Shown here: in pieces, positions 53,487 through 62,169 of the stretch
Numbering within the stretch: the first letter of the stretch is position 1
How the letters are laid out: every line of letters begins with the position of its first letter
Assembly (NCBI RefSeq): GCF_013280495.1
Contig: NZ_JABSSX010000014.1
Span: forward strand, 1-64,000
Direction: 5' to 3'
DNA length: 64,000 bases
From: Brevibacterium permense
Lineage (GTDB): Bacteria; Actinomycetota; Actinomycetes; Actinomycetales; Brevibacteriaceae
Made by a program: the position numbers and the translations under genes
The notes under the pieces: model-generated
The model's database searches: none
Told to the model about the DNA's origin: nothing
Seen by the model: only the letters and a program-made list of their open reading frames with translations

Positions 53487-54560
53487 TCAGCTGCTGACCT
53501 GCACCCCGCCGACCCACACCTCGGCGGGGGTGCGCAGACCGTCCAGGTCAGCCAGCGGATCGGTCCCGAGGACCAGCAGATCCGCACGGCCGCCTTCGAC
53601 GATCCGCCCCCGGTCACTCAGCTCGAGCGCATCGGCTGCGCCCGAGGTGGCCGACCGGACCGCCTCGGCGGCAGTCATCCCGGCGTCGATCAGATAGCCG
53701 AGTTCATCGTGCAGCGACGCCCCGTGGGGCACGGGCGCGAACGGCGTCTCGTTCGCATCGGTGCCCGCAATGATCCGCACCCCCGCGGCATGTAGGACGC
53801 GCACATTCGACAGGGCGAGAGCGAACGCGGAATCGGCATGATCGCCGAGGCGGGTATCGGCAATCGCACGCATCATCACCAAAGTGGGGGAGACGATGGT
53901 GCCCGTTTCGATGATCCGAGAGATCGTCGCCTCGCTCAGCCGTGCCCCGAAAGGGACATGCGTGAGCACATCGACACCGGCCTCGAGGCCGCGATCGAAC
54001 GCCCTGGGAGTGACCGCATGGGCGACGGTGAGCAGCCCCCGGTCGTGGGCTCCGTCGACGAGCGCCCGCAGCGTCGGAATATCGAGGGCGGGCACCTCGG
54101 TGGCGTCTGGATCCTCGATGATGATCTTGATGAGATCGGCCCCGCCGGCCTCCCGCCAGTCGAGGAACCGGTCAGCATCGTCGGGCCCGGTGACACCGGA
54201 TCCGACGGGGAATCCCATCACCTCGATCTGTGAGCTCCCCGGCGCCGAGGCGGCCGATCCGGCGCTGACGATCCCCGGGATTCCGCGGTCGGACCGGAGA
54301 TCGTCGACAAACGAGTCCGGATGTGCCCCGAGATCGACGAGCGTCGTCAGCCCCGAGCGAAGAGCACCGACGAGCGGCTCCCGTGATTTCAGGTGCACAT
54401 GGGTGGCGATGAGTCCCGGCAGAACGAATCCGTTCGACTCCGCGGACGGGTCCTCGGCAGGGTGGATCGTCGTGATCGTGTCGGTGAAGCCGATGTCGAC
54501 GGCATCGCCGATGGCAGCGGTGTCGACATCGATGATGTGCACATTGCGCAGAGTCGTCAT
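53487..54560 (-). CDS. Amidohydrolase of the imidazolonepropionase/prolidase group
   Basis: 357 residues. Metal-site motifs are THVHLK (about residues 54-59), VAHAV, THVPFG and AGTDANETPF. It is a cyclic amidohydrolase or dipeptidase of unknown substrate. The ATG at 54560 lies 6 nt after a TAGGGT box, so it is probably leaderless. An inverted repeat GCAGT-AA-ACTGC (54579-54590) sits in the -35 region. Confidence 0.85.
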   Translation of the reverse strand: MTTLRNVHIIDVDTAAIGDAVDIGFTDTITTIHPAEDPSAESNGFVLPGLIATHVHLKSREPLVGALRSGLTTLVDLGAHPDSFVDDLRSDRGIPGIVSAGSAASAPGSSQIEVMGFPVGSGVTGPDDADRFLDWREAGGADLIKIIIEDPDATEVPALDIPTLRALVDGAHDRGLLTVAHAVTPRAFDRGLEAGVDVLTHVPFGARLSEATISRIIETGTIVSPTLVMMRAIADTRLGDHADSAFALALSNVRVLHAAGVRIIAGTDANETPFAPVPHGASLHDELGYLIDAGMTAAEAVRSATSGAADALELSDRGRIVEGGRADLLVLGTDPLADLDGLRTPAEVWVGGVQVSS

Positions 54561-54566
54561 GGACCC

Positions 54567-54590
54567 ACCCTAGTCACCGCAGTAAACTGC
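54567..54590 (-). promoter_or_regulatory. Leaderless promoter with small inverted repeat
   Basis: TAGGGT (54572-54567, minus strand) is 6 nt before the ATG at 54560. GCAGTAAACTGC (54579-54590) just upstream is a 5-bp inverted repeat that may be an operator. Confidence 0.45.
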
Positions 54591-54595
54591 AATCC

Positions 54596-55480
54596 TCACA
54601 GTTCCGGGAACGTGGCCCCGGTCAGCTCTTCGGAGACCGCCCACAGTCGGCGAGCCACCTCGGTGTCGGTGGACTTCGACGAACGGGATGCGAATCCCGG
54701 CTTTCCGCGGATCTCGAACGGACCGGTCGGCCCGATGTAGCTGCCACCGGGCAGATCGGCGACGGCGGCGCAGAGGATCGGCCGTGCCCCGTTCTGCTCG
54801 CTCTGAGCGACCACTCGGGTGAATGCACGGCTGACTCGCGCCTCCGATGAGTTGTCGTCGCTGGAGCAGAAGAGATTCGTCGCCGCCATCCCCGGATGGG
54901 CGGCCGTCGCAATCACCGAGGATGACCGTTCGGACAGCCGGCGCTGGAGTTCCGAGGTGAAGAGCAGGTTCGCCAGCTTCGACTGACCATAGGCGGCCAT
55001 CGGCCGATACGATCGTACGGTCCACTGGAGGTCGTCGAATTCGATCGTGCCGAACCGGTGGGCGATAGAGGCGACGGTGACGATGCGTTCGCGCACCTGC
55101 GGGAGCAGCAGATTCGTCAGGGCGAAATGGCCGAGGTGGTTCGTCCCGAACTGCGATTCGAACCCGTCGACGGTCCGGTACAGGGGCGGGATCATGATCC
55201 CTGCATTGTTGATAAGAAGATCGACCGGATCAGTGAAGTCCGCAGCGAAGTCTCGCACCGAGGACAGATCGGCGAGGTCGAGGTCGCGCACCTCCGTACT
55301 GCCGGGCATCGTCCTCGCGGCGGCTTCACCCTTCGCGCGGTTGCGGACGGCCAGGATGACGTGGGCACCGCGGCCCGCGAGAACCCGAGCAGTCACCCGG
55401 CCGAGTCCGCTGTTCGCGCCGGTGATGAGGACCGTGCGCCCTGTGAGATCGGGAATGCCGAAGTCGATCGGAGAAGTCAT
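54596..55480 (-). CDS. Short-chain dehydrogenase (retinol-dehydrogenase-like)
   Basis: 294 residues. TGANSGLG NAD(P) motif (about residues 20-27), NNAGIM and the active-site YGQSK are all present. The pattern resembles the RDH/protochlorophyllide-reductase-like SDR group common in actinobacteria. Substrate unknown. ATG at 55480 is 6 nt after TAGGAT, so the mRNA is probably leaderless. It ends 36 nt before the next gene's start region. Confidence 0.9.
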   Translation of the reverse strand: MTSPIDFGIPDLTGRTVLITGANSGLGRVTARVLAGRGAHVILAVRNRAKGEAAARTMPGSTEVRDLDLADLSSVRDFAADFTDPVDLLINNAGIMIPPLYRTVDGFESQFGTNHLGHFALTNLLLPQVRERIVTVASIAHRFGTIEFDDLQWTVRSYRPMAAYGQSKLANLLFTSELQRRLSERSSSVIATAAHPGMAATNLFCSSDDNSSEARVSRAFTRVVAQSEQNGARPILCAAVADLPGGSYIGPTGPFEIRGKPGFASRSSKSTDTEVARRLWAVSEELTGATFPEL

Positions 55481-55486
55481 GAGGCC

Positions 55487-55492
55487 ATCCTA
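55487..55492 (-). promoter_or_regulatory. -10 box for leaderless SDR transcript
   Basis: TAGGAT on the minus strand is 6 nt before the ATG at 55480. Confidence 0.5.
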
Positions 55493-55558
55493 GATTTCCG
55501 CCCTGGCAGTCAGCTGTCCAACCGAGCCGCCACCGCACCACCGAATTTGTTAACCTTC

Positions 55559-56130
55559 GTGCCGAAGACCCCTGAACCCGGTGCGCAGATTCTGCGCCGA
55601 GCCGCCCGTCGGCGCATCCATCCCCTGCTCGGTGGAGCAGGGGCCCTGTCGATCTGGCAGGTCTGCGAAGCGCTCGTGCCGGTGGCGATCGGCATCATCG
55701 TCGACCGGGCGATCATCCCGCTGTCGATCCCGGCTCTCGTCATCTCCATCATCGGCCTCGGCCTCCTCTTCACCGTGCTCAGCCTCGGCTACCGTTTCGG
55801 TGCACGTCTGTGCAACTCCGCCCGCGAGCACGAAGCCCACGCCCTGCGAGTTGAGATCACACATGCGGCACTGACCGCCCCGAGCCTTCCGGCCGACCGC
55901 ACCTCGGGCGAGGTTCTGTCGATCGCGTCTGCGGATGCCGACACCGCGGCCACCGCCTTCCAACAGGCCGGCCGCGGCATCGCCTCGGTGCTGAGCATGA
56001 TCACCGCTGCGGTCTTCCTCCTCATCGCCGACCCCGTGCCCACGGGCAGGTCATCGAGGAAGGCACCCACGCCGAACTCGTCGCTGCAGGCGGCAGCTAC
56101 GCCGAACTGTGGGAGGCATGGTCGGGCTGA
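55559..56130 (+). pseudogene. ABC exporter pseudogene with large internal deletion
   Basis: The N-terminal part (GTG at 55559 to ~56040, ~160 residues) is the start of an ABC exporter membrane domain with two helices. The middle, including the ATPase domain, is gone. From 56041 a different frame reads HGQVIEEGTHAELVAAGGSY and ends at TGA 56128-56130, which is the normal extreme C-terminus of such exporters. About 400 codons were lost and the frames no longer match. No functional transporter can be made. Confidence 0.88.
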
Positions 56131-56151
56131 GGCCGCTGTCCTACAGCGTCA

Positions 56152-57519
56152 TCAGGTCAGGCCGAGCACCGTCGTGGCGATCGTGAAGTAGATGATGAGG
56201 CCCGTCGCATCGCAGAATGTGGAGATGAACGGGTTGGAGAACACCGCAGGGTCTGCTCCTACCTTCTTCGCGATGATCGGCATCAGCCCTCCCACCGTCG
56301 CGGCCATGATGCACACCGACAGCAGCGTCAGCCCGATGACCAGGCCGATCGCCCAAGAGTAGACGAGCCCGGCGACGACGAAGCCCAATGTGCCGAGCAC
56401 AGAACCGAGTACCGCGCCCACGCGCAGCTCTCTCCAGATGACTCGGCCGAGGTCGCGGACGCGCACCTCACCGACGGCCAGGGCGCGGGTGACGGTGGTG
56501 GCCGCCTGGTTGCCGGTGTTTCCGCCCGTGCCGGTGAGCAGCGGAATGAAGAGGGCGAGGACGACGACCTGATCAAGCCGGTCCTCATAGACTTCGAGGA
56601 CCTGGACTGTGAGGATCGCGGAGACCGCGAGGACGAGCAGCCATACGATGCGGCTCTTGACCAGCCGGATGATGGTCGAAGACAGATAGGAGCGATCCAA
56701 CGGTTCGGTACCTGAACCGCGAGCAAAGTCCTCCGCATCTTCCTCGTCGATGATGTCGAGGACGTCATCTATGGTGAGGATGCCGACGAGTCGTTCCTCC
56801 TGGTCGGTCACCGGCATCGCGATGAGCCGGTGGGAGAGGAACTCACGGGCCGCCTCCTCCCGGTCGCTGAGCGCATGGGTGCTGATCGAGTCGCGGACCA
56901 TGTCTTCGACGATCGTGTCCTCATCGGCGGCGAGGAGGTTGCGCAGTGAAATCACGCCCCGCAGCACCCGGCCGGCTCCGACCACGGGCAACAGGTAGAC
57001 GGTCTCGGGCCCATCGATGCGGGCACGGACGACCTCCAGCGCCTGGGCCGCCGTCCAATCCTCGTGGATGCCGAGGACCTCCGGAGACATGTACCGGCCG
57101 ATCGCGGACTTCGGGTAGCCCAGCACTGCCGAGGTCATCTCACGCTCGTCGGCGGTCAGCCCCTTCATCAGCCGACTGGCCACACTCGCGGGCAGTTCGC
57201 CGAGCAGCTCGGCTCGGTCATCGGGGTCGAGGCCCTCGACGATGTCGGCGACCTCGGGTTCGCGGAGATTGCCGATGAGTTCGGCCTGATACGCCGGCGG
57301 CAGGTCCTCGAAGACGTCGAGGGCCTCGGCCTTGGTCAGCACCCGGAAGAGCATGGCCGACTGCAGAGGCGTCGAGGTGTGAACGAGGCGCCCGATCTCA
57401 GCGCGCGGCACCTGCCGGGCCAAAGCGGAGATCTCGTCGAGAGTGTGGGGATCGATTCTGCCGGTGAGTGCGGATTCGAGTCGGTCGGCCGCCTCGGTGC
57501 CCTCTGTTGTATCGGCCAC
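56152..57519 (-). CDS. mgtE: Magnesium transporter MgtE
   Basis: 455 residues. Cytoplasmic superhelical N domain (~25-130), two CBS domains (~135-260) and a five-helix channel domain with PLLTGTGGNTGNQAATTVTRAL, the pore signature. It imports magnesium, gated by the CBS region. GTG at 57519 is used. A perfect 8-bp hairpin lies 18 nt upstream. No M-box riboswitch is visible. Confidence 0.94.
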   Translation of the reverse strand: MADTTEGTEAADRLESALTGRIDPHTLDEISALARQVPRAEIGRLVHTSTPLQSAMLFRVLTKAEALDVFEDLPPAYQAELIGNLREPEVADIVEGLDPDDRAELLGELPASVASRLMKGLTADEREMTSAVLGYPKSAIGRYMSPEVLGIHEDWTAAQALEVVRARIDGPETVYLLPVVGAGRVLRGVISLRNLLAADEDTIVEDMVRDSISTHALSDREEAAREFLSHRLIAMPVTDQEERLVGILTIDDVLDIIDEEDAEDFARGSGTEPLDRSYLSSTIIRLVKSRIVWLLVLAVSAILTVQVLEVYEDRLDQVVVLALFIPLLTGTGGNTGNQAATTVTRALAVGEVRVRDLGRVIWRELRVGAVLGSVLGTLGFVVAGLVYSWAIGLVIGLTLLSVCIMAATVGGLMPIIAKKVGADPAVFSNPFISTFCDATGLIIYFTIATTVLGLT

Positions 57520-57536
57520 GCATGCCCCCTCACCTC

Positions 57537-57553
57537 GGACGGAAGTTCCGTCC
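57537..57553. promoter_or_regulatory. Inverted repeat upstream of mgtE
   Basis: GGACGGAA (57537-57544) and TTCCGTCC (57546-57553) form a perfect inverted repeat with a 1-nt centre, just before the mgtE start. It may be an operator or leader hairpin. Confidence 0.35.
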
Positions 57554-57625
57554 TCAAGCCTAAGCCATGGATGAGCGGCGACGGGCCCCGCGGCGACACC
57601 TGCGCCGTGGCACGAGTCTGCCGAG

Positions 57626-57988
57626 TCAGCGCCCGTCCTGCCGGACGGTGAGCACAGGAACGGGGGAGCGCAGGATGAGCCGCTGCGCGACCGACCCGAG
57701 GATCATCTTGCCCACGCGTGACCGGGCACGGACGCCGAGGACGAGGCGATCGACCTCCGCGTGATCGTCCAGTTCGTCGATGACGGCGGTGACCGGGTCG
57801 CGATCCCCGCGTCCGGACCGATTGATGACGGTGACCTCGAGTCCGGGAGGGACCTCATCCTCGGTGAAGTCATGGAGGGTGAGGTTGATGAGCAGCAGAC
57901 CGGTGCCGAGGTTCTGCGCCTCGGCGACGGCCGATTCGAGGGCAAGTCGGCCCTCGGGACTGTCGGTGACGGCGACGGCGACTGACAT
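57626..57988 (-). CDS. Single-domain universal stress protein
   Basis: 120 residues, one UspA fold starting SVAVAVTDSPEGRLALE. The ATP-motif region LVLGVRARSRVGKMILGSVAQRL is close to G-x2-G-x9-G-S but altered, so nucleotide binding is uncertain. AAGGAG precedes the ATG. It is 9 nt downstream of the sugar-porter gene on the same strand and probably co-transcribed. Confidence 0.88.
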   Translation of the reverse strand: MSVAVAVTDSPEGRLALESAVAEAQNLGTGLLLINLTLHDFTEDEVPPGLEVTVINRSGRGDRDPVTAVIDELDDHAEVDRLVLGVRARSRVGKMILGSVAQRLILRSPVPVLTVRQDGR

Positions 57989-57997
57989 GGAGGCTCC

Positions 57998-59443
57998 TTA
58001 TCTGCGTCCGTACTCGGCTTTGAATTCGCGTTCGAACTCCGCGAGGTCCTTGTCCTTCGTCTCCGGCAGCATCAGTGCCAGGAAGACGAAGGCGATCACG
58101 GCGAGGCCGGCGAACATGCCGAAGGTCGCCGTCATGCCCAAGGCCTCGATGAGCGGCGGGAAGAACTGCGCGACGATGGCGTTCATGATCCATAGCACGA
58201 ACACGCAGATGCCCATTGCGAAGCTGCGGATCTTCATCGGGAAGATCTCCGAGAGCATCAGCCAGGTCAGCGGGCCGACCGTTCCCTGCATGGAGAAGAC
58301 GAAGAGGACGAGGAACGCGAGCACCGTCCACGCCTGTGCCGGTCCGGGCGGAACGATGACCGCGGTCAGGGCGATGAGCGTGTGGAAGACTGCGATGAGG
58401 GCGTAGCCGGTGAGGAACATGACCCGGCGCGGCTGCTTGTTGAGCAGGTACATGCCCAAGGTGATGCCGGCCAGCGAGAAGACGCCGTTGGCGATGTTGC
58501 CGATGATTGCGACACCGGAATCCAGGCCCGCGCTCGTGAGCAGCTGAGTGCCGTAGTACATGACCGAGTTGATTCCGGTCAGCTGCTGGAAGAAGCCGAG
58601 TCCGGCGCCGATGAGGACCAGACGCAGCACCCACCGAGTGCCGAGGTCGGAGAGTCCGCCTGTGGCTTCCTTCGCATCCTCGGCGGCGAGGTGGGTGACC
58701 TCGGCGATCTCGGCCTCGGCGCGTTCGGGGGAGCGGACCTGCTTGAGCACGGCCAGTGCTTCCTCGGCGCGTCCCTGCGAGATCAGCCAGCGCGGGCTCT
58801 CGGGCTGGAAGATCATGCCCACGAGGAGGGCGATCGCAGGTGCCAGGGCCACGAGCAGCATCCAGCGCCAGATCGAGTCGATGTGTCCGAAGAAGTTGAA
58901 GATCGCGGCGTTGATGATGAAGGCGGCGAGCTGTCCGCCGACGATCATCACCTCGTTGCGGGTGACGTAGCTGCCGCGCTTCTCCGACGGAGCAATCTCA
59001 CCGAGGTAGACCGGCACTGTCGCGGAGGCGCCGCCGACGGCGAGTCCGAGGACGAAGCGGGCGCCGATGAGGAACGCGGCAGCGGGCGCGAGCACACAGC
59101 CGAGAGTGCCGAGGATGAAGACTCCGGCCAGGGCCAGGATCGTCTTGCGACGACCCCAGGCATCAGCGACACGACCGCCGAAGACCGCTCCGAAGGCGGC
59201 ACCGACCATGAGGGAGGCGACGACGAGGCCTTCGCTCAGCGCGGTCAGGCCGAAGTCCTCGCTCAGAGGCTCGAGGGCTCCGTTGACGACTCCGGTGTCA
59301 TAGCCGAAGAGCAGACCGCCGAAGGTGGCGACCGTGGCGATGACACCGAGGCGATGGACGGGGCGACCTGTGCCGACGTGGGGGAGCTCGAAGTTCGTGC
59401 TCGCGGTGGACGTCGACGGGCGACGCGGGGATCCGGGTGGCAT
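57998..59443 (-). CDS. Sugar-porter family MFS transporter
   Basis: 481 residues, twelve membrane helices. Sugar-porter signatures: GYDTGVVNGAL, GRRKTILALAG, PVYLGEIAP, PESPRWLISQGR, QQLTGINSVMYYG, PETKDKDLAEFE. It imports a sugar or polyol such as inositol or xylose with protons. AAAGGAG lies 6 nt before the ATG. Followed by the stress-protein gene. Confidence 0.92.
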   Translation of the reverse strand: MPPGSPRRPSTSTASTNFELPHVGTGRPVHRLGVIATVATFGGLLFGYDTGVVNGALEPLSEDFGLTALSEGLVVASLMVGAAFGAVFGGRVADAWGRRKTILALAGVFILGTLGCVLAPAAAFLIGARFVLGLAVGGASATVPVYLGEIAPSEKRGSYVTRNEVMIVGGQLAAFIINAAIFNFFGHIDSIWRWMLLVALAPAIALLVGMIFQPESPRWLISQGRAEEALAVLKQVRSPERAEAEIAEVTHLAAEDAKEATGGLSDLGTRWVLRLVLIGAGLGFFQQLTGINSVMYYGTQLLTSAGLDSGVAIIGNIANGVFSLAGITLGMYLLNKQPRRVMFLTGYALIAVFHTLIALTAVIVPPGPAQAWTVLAFLVLFVFSMQGTVGPLTWLMLSEIFPMKIRSFAMGICVFVLWIMNAIVAQFFPPLIEALGMTATFGMFAGLAVIAFVFLALMLPETKDKDLAEFEREFKAEYGRR

Positions 59444-59507
59444 GGGCGACTCCTTTCCCCTTCAGTCCTCACACATGGGAGCCTGCCACGGACGGAGGGG
59501 GTGGAGC

Positions 59508-60017
59508 TCAGTCCTCCTGATATGAGTCATCGATGACTTCGGGCATGCCGTCGATGACCGAGACCTGCTCGGTCCCGTCATCGGCCAGGGCATCGACATC
59601 GAGGTCATCCCCGTCGAGCTCGGCGACCTCGAAGTCGTCATCGCCGTCGGAGACCATCTCGTCGCCGACGCGGTTTCCCTGTTCCGCTGCGGGCGACTGA
59701 TCGGTGTTGAACTCGTCCGAGAGGTCGGGGGCCTCGTTCTCGTCTTCCCAGCCGGCGTCGTCGACGAGCACATCGTCGGCGCCTTCGATGCCGGTCCCTT
59801 CGGGCCCCTCCGCACCGGGTTCGACGGGGGCTTCGCCGGGTTCGTCATCGATGTCTGAATCGATGTCGGAGTCGGCGTCGACCTGGTCGGCCTCGGCCTC
59901 GGCGGCGCTGAGTTCGGGATCATCCAACTCATCGGCCGTCGGTTCGTCGAGCTCGGGATCATCGAGGATGGGGTCGTCTTCCAGCCGGTCTGCTGCATCC
60001 GCGTCGAACTCGCTCAT
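59508..60017 (-). CDS. Highly acidic protein, DUF5709-like
   Basis: 169 residues, almost half Asp and Glu, no membrane helix. It begins MSEFDADAADRLEDDPILDD and ends MPEVIDDSYQED. The composition and the closing SVIDGMPEVIDDSY fit actinobacterial DUF5709 proteins; I am only moderately sure. ATG at 60017 is preceded by GGAGAG. Longer upstream starts are not needed. Confidence 0.72.
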   Translation of the reverse strand: MSEFDADAADRLEDDPILDDPELDEPTADELDDPELSAAEAEADQVDADSDIDSDIDDEPGEAPVEPGAEGPEGTGIEGADDVLVDDAGWEDENEAPDLSDEFNTDQSPAAEQGNRVGDEMVSDGDDDFEVAELDGDDLDVDALADDGTEQVSVIDGMPEVIDDSYQED

Positions 60018-60094
60018 GATCTCTCCTTCACTCGCAATCAGGGTCGGGCCCTCATTCTGACACGTCGTTCGGTCGCAGGCCATGGGGGTCAGGA

Positions 60095-61078
60095 TCATTT
60101 CCGGTCAAAACGGTCCTTCCACTCCTGCCAGTCCCACTGGGCCAGAAACTTCTCTCCGGCCATTCGGCCCGACGAGATGAGGTCGAGCTTGTCATCGTCA
60201 GTGAGAGCGAAGTCCGTGCTGCTATGGCCGGTCGTGTCGACGAACACCGTCCGCTCGGTCACCGAGGGGTCATCGATGTGTCGCCGGTCGTGCGCATTGA
60301 GCATCGTCGACACCAGGGACTTCGCGTACTGGAAGGTTGTCGCGTTGGGCCGCCATTCGGCGGCCGCTGTCTGCCGGGCGGAGAGCATGACACCGAAGGT
60401 CGGCCACCGTGCAGGCTTTGCGTCTTTGCGGTCGAAGACGTCGACGGGGAAGTTCGAGAGCAGTCCGCCGTCGGCGCCGAGCACGGAGTCTCCACCGGCG
60501 ATGTCCGGCCGGGCAGGCAGGGCCCGCGGACGGAAGAAGAACGGACTGGCCGCTGAGGCGCACACCGCCTCGGCGACGGACTGGCTGTCCGCATCGACAC
60601 CGAGGGCCTCTTCGTAGTCCCAGGGCAGGCGGAGCATGCGGCCGCGGGAGACATCGGAGACGATGACGACGAGCCGATATGACCGCTCAGGTGGGATCGC
60701 GCTGCCCGGATCGTCGAGTTTGAGGTCACCCCACGTGCGCACCCCCTGATCGGCCAATGCCGAGGCGAGGAAGTCATGGAGCGCCTCTCCCACATACATT
60801 CCCTTGTGCAGCAGCAGTCCCTGTACTCGCCCCAGCCAGGGGACGAGGTGGAAGACAGGAGGAAGGTCCTCGAACTCGGTGAAATCCTGTTCGAGGACCT
60901 TCTGCTCAAGTGTCTGCGGGGCGATCCCCGCCGCGGTCAGCGCACCGACGATGGCTCCGGCCGAGGTGCCGGCGATCCGGTGGAAGTCGTAGCCTGCGTC
61001 GGCGAGGGACTCGACCGCGCCGACCAGGCCCGGCAGCTTCGCCCCTCCGCCTTCGAGGACGAGATCGGTCATCGCCAT
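60095..61078 (-). CDS. Patatin-like phospholipase
   Basis: 327 residues. The three patatin elements are present: oxyanion loop GGGAKLPG (about residues 9-16), nucleophile GTSAG, and catalytic Asp in DGGLLSNFPVD. It should hydrolyse acyl-ester lipids in the cytoplasm. I chose ATG at 61078 because GGAAGGAG lies 5 nt upstream and the family starts at this point. Confidence 0.92.
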   Translation of the reverse strand: MAMTDLVLEGGGAKLPGLVGAVESLADAGYDFHRIAGTSAGAIVGALTAAGIAPQTLEQKVLEQDFTEFEDLPPVFHLVPWLGRVQGLLLHKGMYVGEALHDFLASALADQGVRTWGDLKLDDPGSAIPPERSYRLVVIVSDVSRGRMLRLPWDYEEALGVDADSQSVAEAVCASAASPFFFRPRALPARPDIAGGDSVLGADGGLLSNFPVDVFDRKDAKPARWPTFGVMLSARQTAAAEWRPNATTFQYAKSLVSTMLNAHDRRHIDDPSVTERTVFVDTTGHSSTDFALTDDDKLDLISSGRMAGEKFLAQWDWQEWKDRFDRK

Positions 61079-61154
61079 GCCAACTCCTTCCCGTGGTTCC
61101 CTGATTCCATTGTGGACCCGGAACGCGGGAGAGGCAGGGACACCAGAGCCTGAG

Positions 61155-62021
61155 TCAGACTCCTGCCGGCTGGCGCCTGCGTGCCGCACGACGGCTGCGG
61201 GGGCTGTCGCCGCCGGTTCGGCCGGTGAAGTGGTCCATGGTCTGGTTGACGCCGAGGAAGTCCATCACTGCGTCGAACGCGCGGGTCGGCAGGAGGCGGA
61301 CACCCGGAACCAGGCGCACGAGTGAGGGCATGACCAGCTGCTCACGACCGGATTCGATCGAGTCGATGACCTGAGTGGACACGTTGTTCTCTTCGAGGAT
61401 CGGCAGCAGGCGGGGGAACTTCGTCCGGACGCCGGCGAACATCCCCGTGTTGATGTAGAACGGGCAGACGACGAGGGTGTTGACTCGGCTGCCTTCTGCG
61501 CGCAGCTCGCCCCGCAGGGATTCGGTGAAGCCGACGGCGGCCCACTTGCTCGCCGAGTAGTCGGTCTGCTTGGCCACACCGGTCAGACCCGCTGCGCTGG
61601 CGATATTGACGATCGAACCGTGGTTGCGTTCCCGGATGCCGGGCAGGAACGCCTTCGTCGTCCAGTACAGGGCCATGGTGTTGACGTCGAAGGTGCGTCG
61701 GATCGCGGCCTCGTCGGCGTCGAGGAGCTTTTTTCCGGTGACGACGCCGGCGCAGTTGACGAGGATGTCGATGTCGCCGACGTCCTGCGCGGTGGAGGCG
61801 ACCTGGGCGGAATCTCCAACATTGACGGAGAAGGTGCGGGCGCGAACTCCCTCGGCTTCGATCTCCTGACGGACAGCCTCGCCGGTCTCGGCCGAGAGGT
61901 CCCAGATGATGACTTCGGCGGCTTCGCGGTCAGCGGCTTCGAGGGCCATGAGCCGTCCGATTCCGCTGCCGGCTCCCGTGATGAGGATGCGGCTTCCGGC
62001 GATCTTCGTTCCACGCGTCAT
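61155..62021 (-). CDS. Short-chain dehydrogenase
   Basis: 288 residues. TGAGSGIG (15-22), NCAG, the Ser region NIASAAG and YSASK are present. PFYINTGMFAGVRTKFPRLLP near residue 190 resembles the 17-beta-HSD11/retinal-reductase-like SDR group. Substrate unknown. A basic tail (RRAARRRQPAG) is unusual. AAGGA precedes the ATG. Confidence 0.9.
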   Translation of the reverse strand: MTRGTKIAGSRILITGAGSGIGRLMALEAADREAAEVIIWDLSAETGEAVRQEIEAEGVRARTFSVNVGDSAQVASTAQDVGDIDILVNCAGVVTGKKLLDADEAAIRRTFDVNTMALYWTTKAFLPGIRERNHGSIVNIASAAGLTGVAKQTDYSASKWAAVGFTESLRGELRAEGSRVNTLVVCPFYINTGMFAGVRTKFPRLLPILEENNVSTQVIDSIESGREQLVMPSLVRLVPGVRLLPTRAFDAVMDFLGVNQTMDHFTGRTGGDSPRSRRAARRRQPAGV

Positions 62022-62068
62022 GTCTATGCGTCCTTGCAGTTAGGCTTCAGTGCGGTCCGTCTCGTACA

Positions 62069-62145
62069 GAACCCGCCCTTGCGGGTCGCACGAGATGTTA
62101 CTCAACAGTACATCAGTGTGTCGTGGGTCACGCAAGGGCGGGTTC
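62069..62145. repeat. Long inverted repeat between the SDR gene and acetyl-CoA synthetase
   Basis: GAACCCGCCCTTGCG (62069-62083) and CGCAAGGGCGGGTTC (62131-62145) are perfect 15-nt inverted arms 47 nt apart. The inner part has further short complementary pieces (CACGA/TCGTG, ATGT/ACAT). It may be the terminator of acs or a small mobile-type element. Confidence 0.6.
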
Positions 62146-62169
62146 GAAAATCGCCCGTCGGCCGGGGGA

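Noticed and set aside
52136-53617. 493-residue minus-strand frame
   Set aside because: Antisense to the acyl-CoA dehydrogenase, which is certain.
56152-57625. M-box magnesium riboswitch before mgtE
   Set aside because: The leader is only about 100 nt and lacks the conserved M-box segments. Only a short inverted repeat is present.
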